From the NCBI GenBank assembly GCA_938023085.1, contig CALHDP010000139.1, forward strand, positions 1 to 6,641: 6,641 nt of DNA. Direction: 5' to 3'. The position numbers were made by a program, and so were the translations under genes. Source of the stretch: an uncultured Collinsella sp. Its GTDB lineage: Bacteria; Actinomycetota; Coriobacteriia; Coriobacteriales; Coriobacteriaceae. This document shows, piece by piece, positions 5,317 through 6,641 of this stretch. Position 1 is the first letter of the stretch, and the number at the start of each line of letters is the position of its first letter. The notes under the pieces were generated by a model, which had not been told where the DNA came from, made no database searches, and saw nothing but the letters and a program-made list of their open reading frames with translations.

Positions 5317-5350
5317 GAAACAAAACGCCGCCCGGTTTCCCAGGCGGCGT
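5317..5350 (-). terminator. Intrinsic terminator of the winged-helix gene
   Basis: An 11-pair stem (5350-5340 with 5335-5325, one G-U pair) closes a GAAA tetraloop (5339-5336) and is followed by TTTTGTTT. It lies 25 bases after the stop of the small regulator gene and separates its transcript from pyrG. Confidence 0.9.
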
Positions 5351-5374
5351 CGCTATGGCAAGGGTTACATGCTG

Positions 5375-5713
5375 CTATCGATCAGCAACCTCGTCCTCAA
5401 GCATTTCTTGAACGAGCATGCCGGTACGAACGCCCTCAAGATACCACTCGCCACGTTCGGTGAGGCAAATGCCATTTGCAAGCTGACCGCCGTCGTCGCT
5501 ATAACGCGAGACGACATCAATCATGCCTTCGGAATCCAAGCGATCGATTGCGGCGCGGGCACGATACGGCGAAACCCCCACGCGCTCGGCAAGCGTTTTG
5601 CGCGAGAAACCATACGGCCCGCCATTGTCTTCGGTTTGCTGGTCGATCTCCATCAACACCAGCACCTCGACACGCTTCATATCGTTGACACTCGCACGAC
5701 CCTTGCCCGCCAT
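5375..5713 (-). CDS. Small winged-helix DNA-binding protein, family not recognised
   Basis: A 112-residue soluble protein. Residues about 13-25 form a first helix (KRVEVLVLMEIDQ). Residues 37-65 (SRKTLAERVGVSPYRARAAIDRLDSEGMI) read as a helix-turn-helix with the usual TLAERVGVS...A...L...G(L/M)I pattern. Residues about 66-90 (DVVSRYSDDGGQLANGICLTERGEWYL) look like a beta wing and following helix. The C-terminus is acidic. The overall shape is that of MarR/PadR/GntR-like winged-helix regulators, but I cannot place it in a named family and its targets are unknown. No effector domain is present. I chose the ATG at 5711-5713 because GAGGAGG stands 5 bases before it; the frame extends to a GTG at 5767 that lacks a usable ribosome binding site. 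It is a single-gene unit between two terminators. Confidence 0.82.
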   Translation of the reverse strand: MAGKGRASVNDMKRVEVLVLMEIDQQTEDNGGPYGFSRKTLAERVGVSPYRARAAIDRLDSEGMIDVVSRYSDDGGQLANGICLTERGEWYLEGVRTGMLVQEMLEDEVADR

Positions 5714-5718
5714 AGCAG

Positions 5719-5725
5719 CCTCCTC
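5719..5725 (-). promoter_or_regulatory. Ribosome binding site that sets the winged-helix gene start
   Basis: GAGGAGG on the minus strand, 5 bases before the ATG at 5713. It argues against the longer frame beginning with GTG at 5767. Confidence 0.8.
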
Positions 5726-5832
5726 AAACCGAGCACGAGCATCTAACGCGCCGTGCGCGACCGACACACCTCACGATGGCAGGTAATATCCATCATGCGG
5801 CATCCCGCTAAGGATGAAACAGTTATGGTTAT

Positions 5833-5861
5833 TGTATACCGCTCAAATTGTTTCTAGGCAG
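5833..5861 (-). promoter_or_regulatory. Possible promoter of the winged-helix gene
   Basis: TATACA (5838-5833, overlapping TACAAT) makes a good -10 on the minus strand, with CTGCCT (5861-5856) as a poor -35 at 17 bases. The leader would be about 110 bases and holds two short hairpins: GCGG-GATG-CCGC and GATGG...CCATC. The upstream part (5865-5892) is AT-rich and contains the 11-base dyad TTTCG-C-CGAAA (5876-5886), a possible operator. Confidence 0.4.
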
Positions 5862-5902
5862 GTAAACGGCTATTTTTCGCCGAAATAGGCGCTTTATTGA
5901 TC

Positions 5903-5935
5903 AAAAAGCCGTACCGGGCGCTAACCCGATACGGC
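5903..5935 (-). terminator. Intrinsic terminator of the DUF1846 gene
   Basis: An 11-pair stem (5935-5925 with 5918-5908, one G-U pair), a 6-base loop and a TTTTT tract (5907-5903) lie about 35 bases after the stop codon at 5970. Confidence 0.92.
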
Positions 5936-5969
5936 CAAAATGCAATGCAATTACCGCGGTGCTTCAAAC

Positions 5970-6641
5970 TTAGCGATGGAAGAAACCGCGGCGCTCAAAC
6001 TTGGGCTCGCAGCACACGTTGATACCCAGTTTGCGCAGTACCGTCTCGTCCGTCGGCGAGATAATCACGCTAAAGAAGGCATCGCAACCGCGCAGCTGCT
6101 CCAGGCCCGAAAGGACGCGAGCGGCCGTCTCACTCGTGGCCGAGGTGATCGACAGCGCCATAAGCGTCTCGTCGGTGTGGAGGCGCGGGTTTTTGCTGCC
6201 CAGGAAATGCGTCTTGAGCTTGCTGATGGGCTCGATCGCCTCATCGCTGATAACCTCGAGCTCAAGGTCGACGCCCGAGACATGCTTGAGGGCGTTCATA
6301 ATGAGCGAACTTGCGGCGCCCAGGCGCGTGGAGGTCTTACCGGTCACCACGGAGCCATCGGGCATGACCATGGCACCCACGGGACCACCCGTCAGCTGCT
6401 CCCTGGTGAGGGCCGCCGAGCGCGCCGGTGAGTAGTTCTTATCGATGCCGGCTTTCTTCATGATAATCTTGAGACGGTCGACTTGCTCATCGCCCACGCC
6501 GGTACGGCGCACATTTTCGACCGCGGTAAAGTAGCGGCGGACGATCTCCATCTTGGAAGCGTCGCGGCAGGCATCGTCATCGGTGATGGCAAAGCCGACC
6601 ATATTGACGCCCATGTCCGTAGGACTCTGATAGGGGCTCTT
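5970..6641 (-). CDS. DUF1846 (UPF0371) family protein, C-terminal part, cut by window edge
   Basis: The frame is open at the right edge and gives 223 residues to the TAA at 5970-5972. It begins KSPYQSPTDMGVNMVGFAITDD, a passage typical of the UPF0371/DUF1846 family, followed by ASKMEIVRRYFTAVENVRRTG. Full members are about 500 residues, so more than half of the gene lies outside the window; the internal ATG at 6612-6614 is not a start. Other visible stretches are SPARSAALTREQLTGGPVGAMVMPDGSVVTGKTSTRLGAASSLIMNALKHVSG, with a Gly/Ser/Thr-rich turn that could bind a ligand, and the C-terminal CDAFFSVIISPTDETVLRKLGINVCCEPKF. A biochemical role is not established to my knowledge; no function is assigned. 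It ends at a strong terminator and is separate from the downstream regulator gene. Confidence 0.85.
   Translation of the reverse strand, partial: KSPYQSPTDMGVNMVGFAITDDDACRDASKMEIVRRYFTAVENVRRTGVGDEQVDRLKIIMKKAGIDKNYSPARSAALTREQLTGGPVGAMVMPDGSVVTGKTSTRLGAASSLIMNALKHVSGVDLELEVISDEAIEPISKLKTHFLGSKNPRLHTDETLMALSITSATSETAARVLSGLEQLRGCDAFFSVIISPTDETVLRKLGINVCCEPKFERRGFFHR

Noticed and set aside
5718..5787. Minus-strand 17-codon upstream reading frame (MMDITCHREV...) in the winged-helix gene leader
   Set aside because: Opens at an ATG pair with no Shine-Dalgarno sequence and has no attenuator-like codon run; too short to support.

Overview
The window reads as chromosomal DNA of a high-GC Gram-positive, most probably a member of the Coriobacteriia such as Collinsella. 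That is inferred from base composition, the style of the proteins, the mraZ-rsmH-ftsL-ftsI order and the pyrG/xerD pairing, which is also seen in other Actinobacteria. Nothing here proves the genus. All genes recognised lie on the minus strand, so the window is best read from its right end to its left end.

Right to left: (1) the C-terminal 223 residues of a DUF1846 (UPF0371) family protein, closed by a strong intrinsic terminator; (2) a single small winged-helix DNA-binding protein of unknown family, closed by its own GNRA-loop terminator; (3) a pyrG-xerD pair (CTP synthase and a Xer tyrosine recombinase) with 2 bases between stop and start, preceded by a promoter and a short leader whose hairpin loop carries a perfect DnaA box; (4) a 462-base gene-free region with a very long perfect hairpin behind xerD and a dense cluster of candidate regulatory motifs in front of mraZ; (5) the start of the division and cell wall (dcw) cluster: mraZ, rsmH, ftsL and the first codons of what should be the division transpeptidase gene ftsI/pbpB.

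The genes are ordinary housekeeping genes and I do not see a new enzyme system, phage, insertion sequence, CRISPR array, tRNA or rRNA. The unusual part is the mraZ control region (about 2130-2330, with possible upstream parts to 2460). Upstream of a textbook sigma-70-type promoter (TTGAAA-N17-TATTAT) lie a run of TGGGN repeats that fits a MraZ autoregulatory operator and could form a G-quadruplex, two NrdR-box-like dyads, and between them a one-mismatch match to the Gram-positive/actinobacterial SOS (LexA) box. If real, cell division and wall synthesis would be coupled to both dNTP supply and DNA damage. This is inferred from motifs alone.
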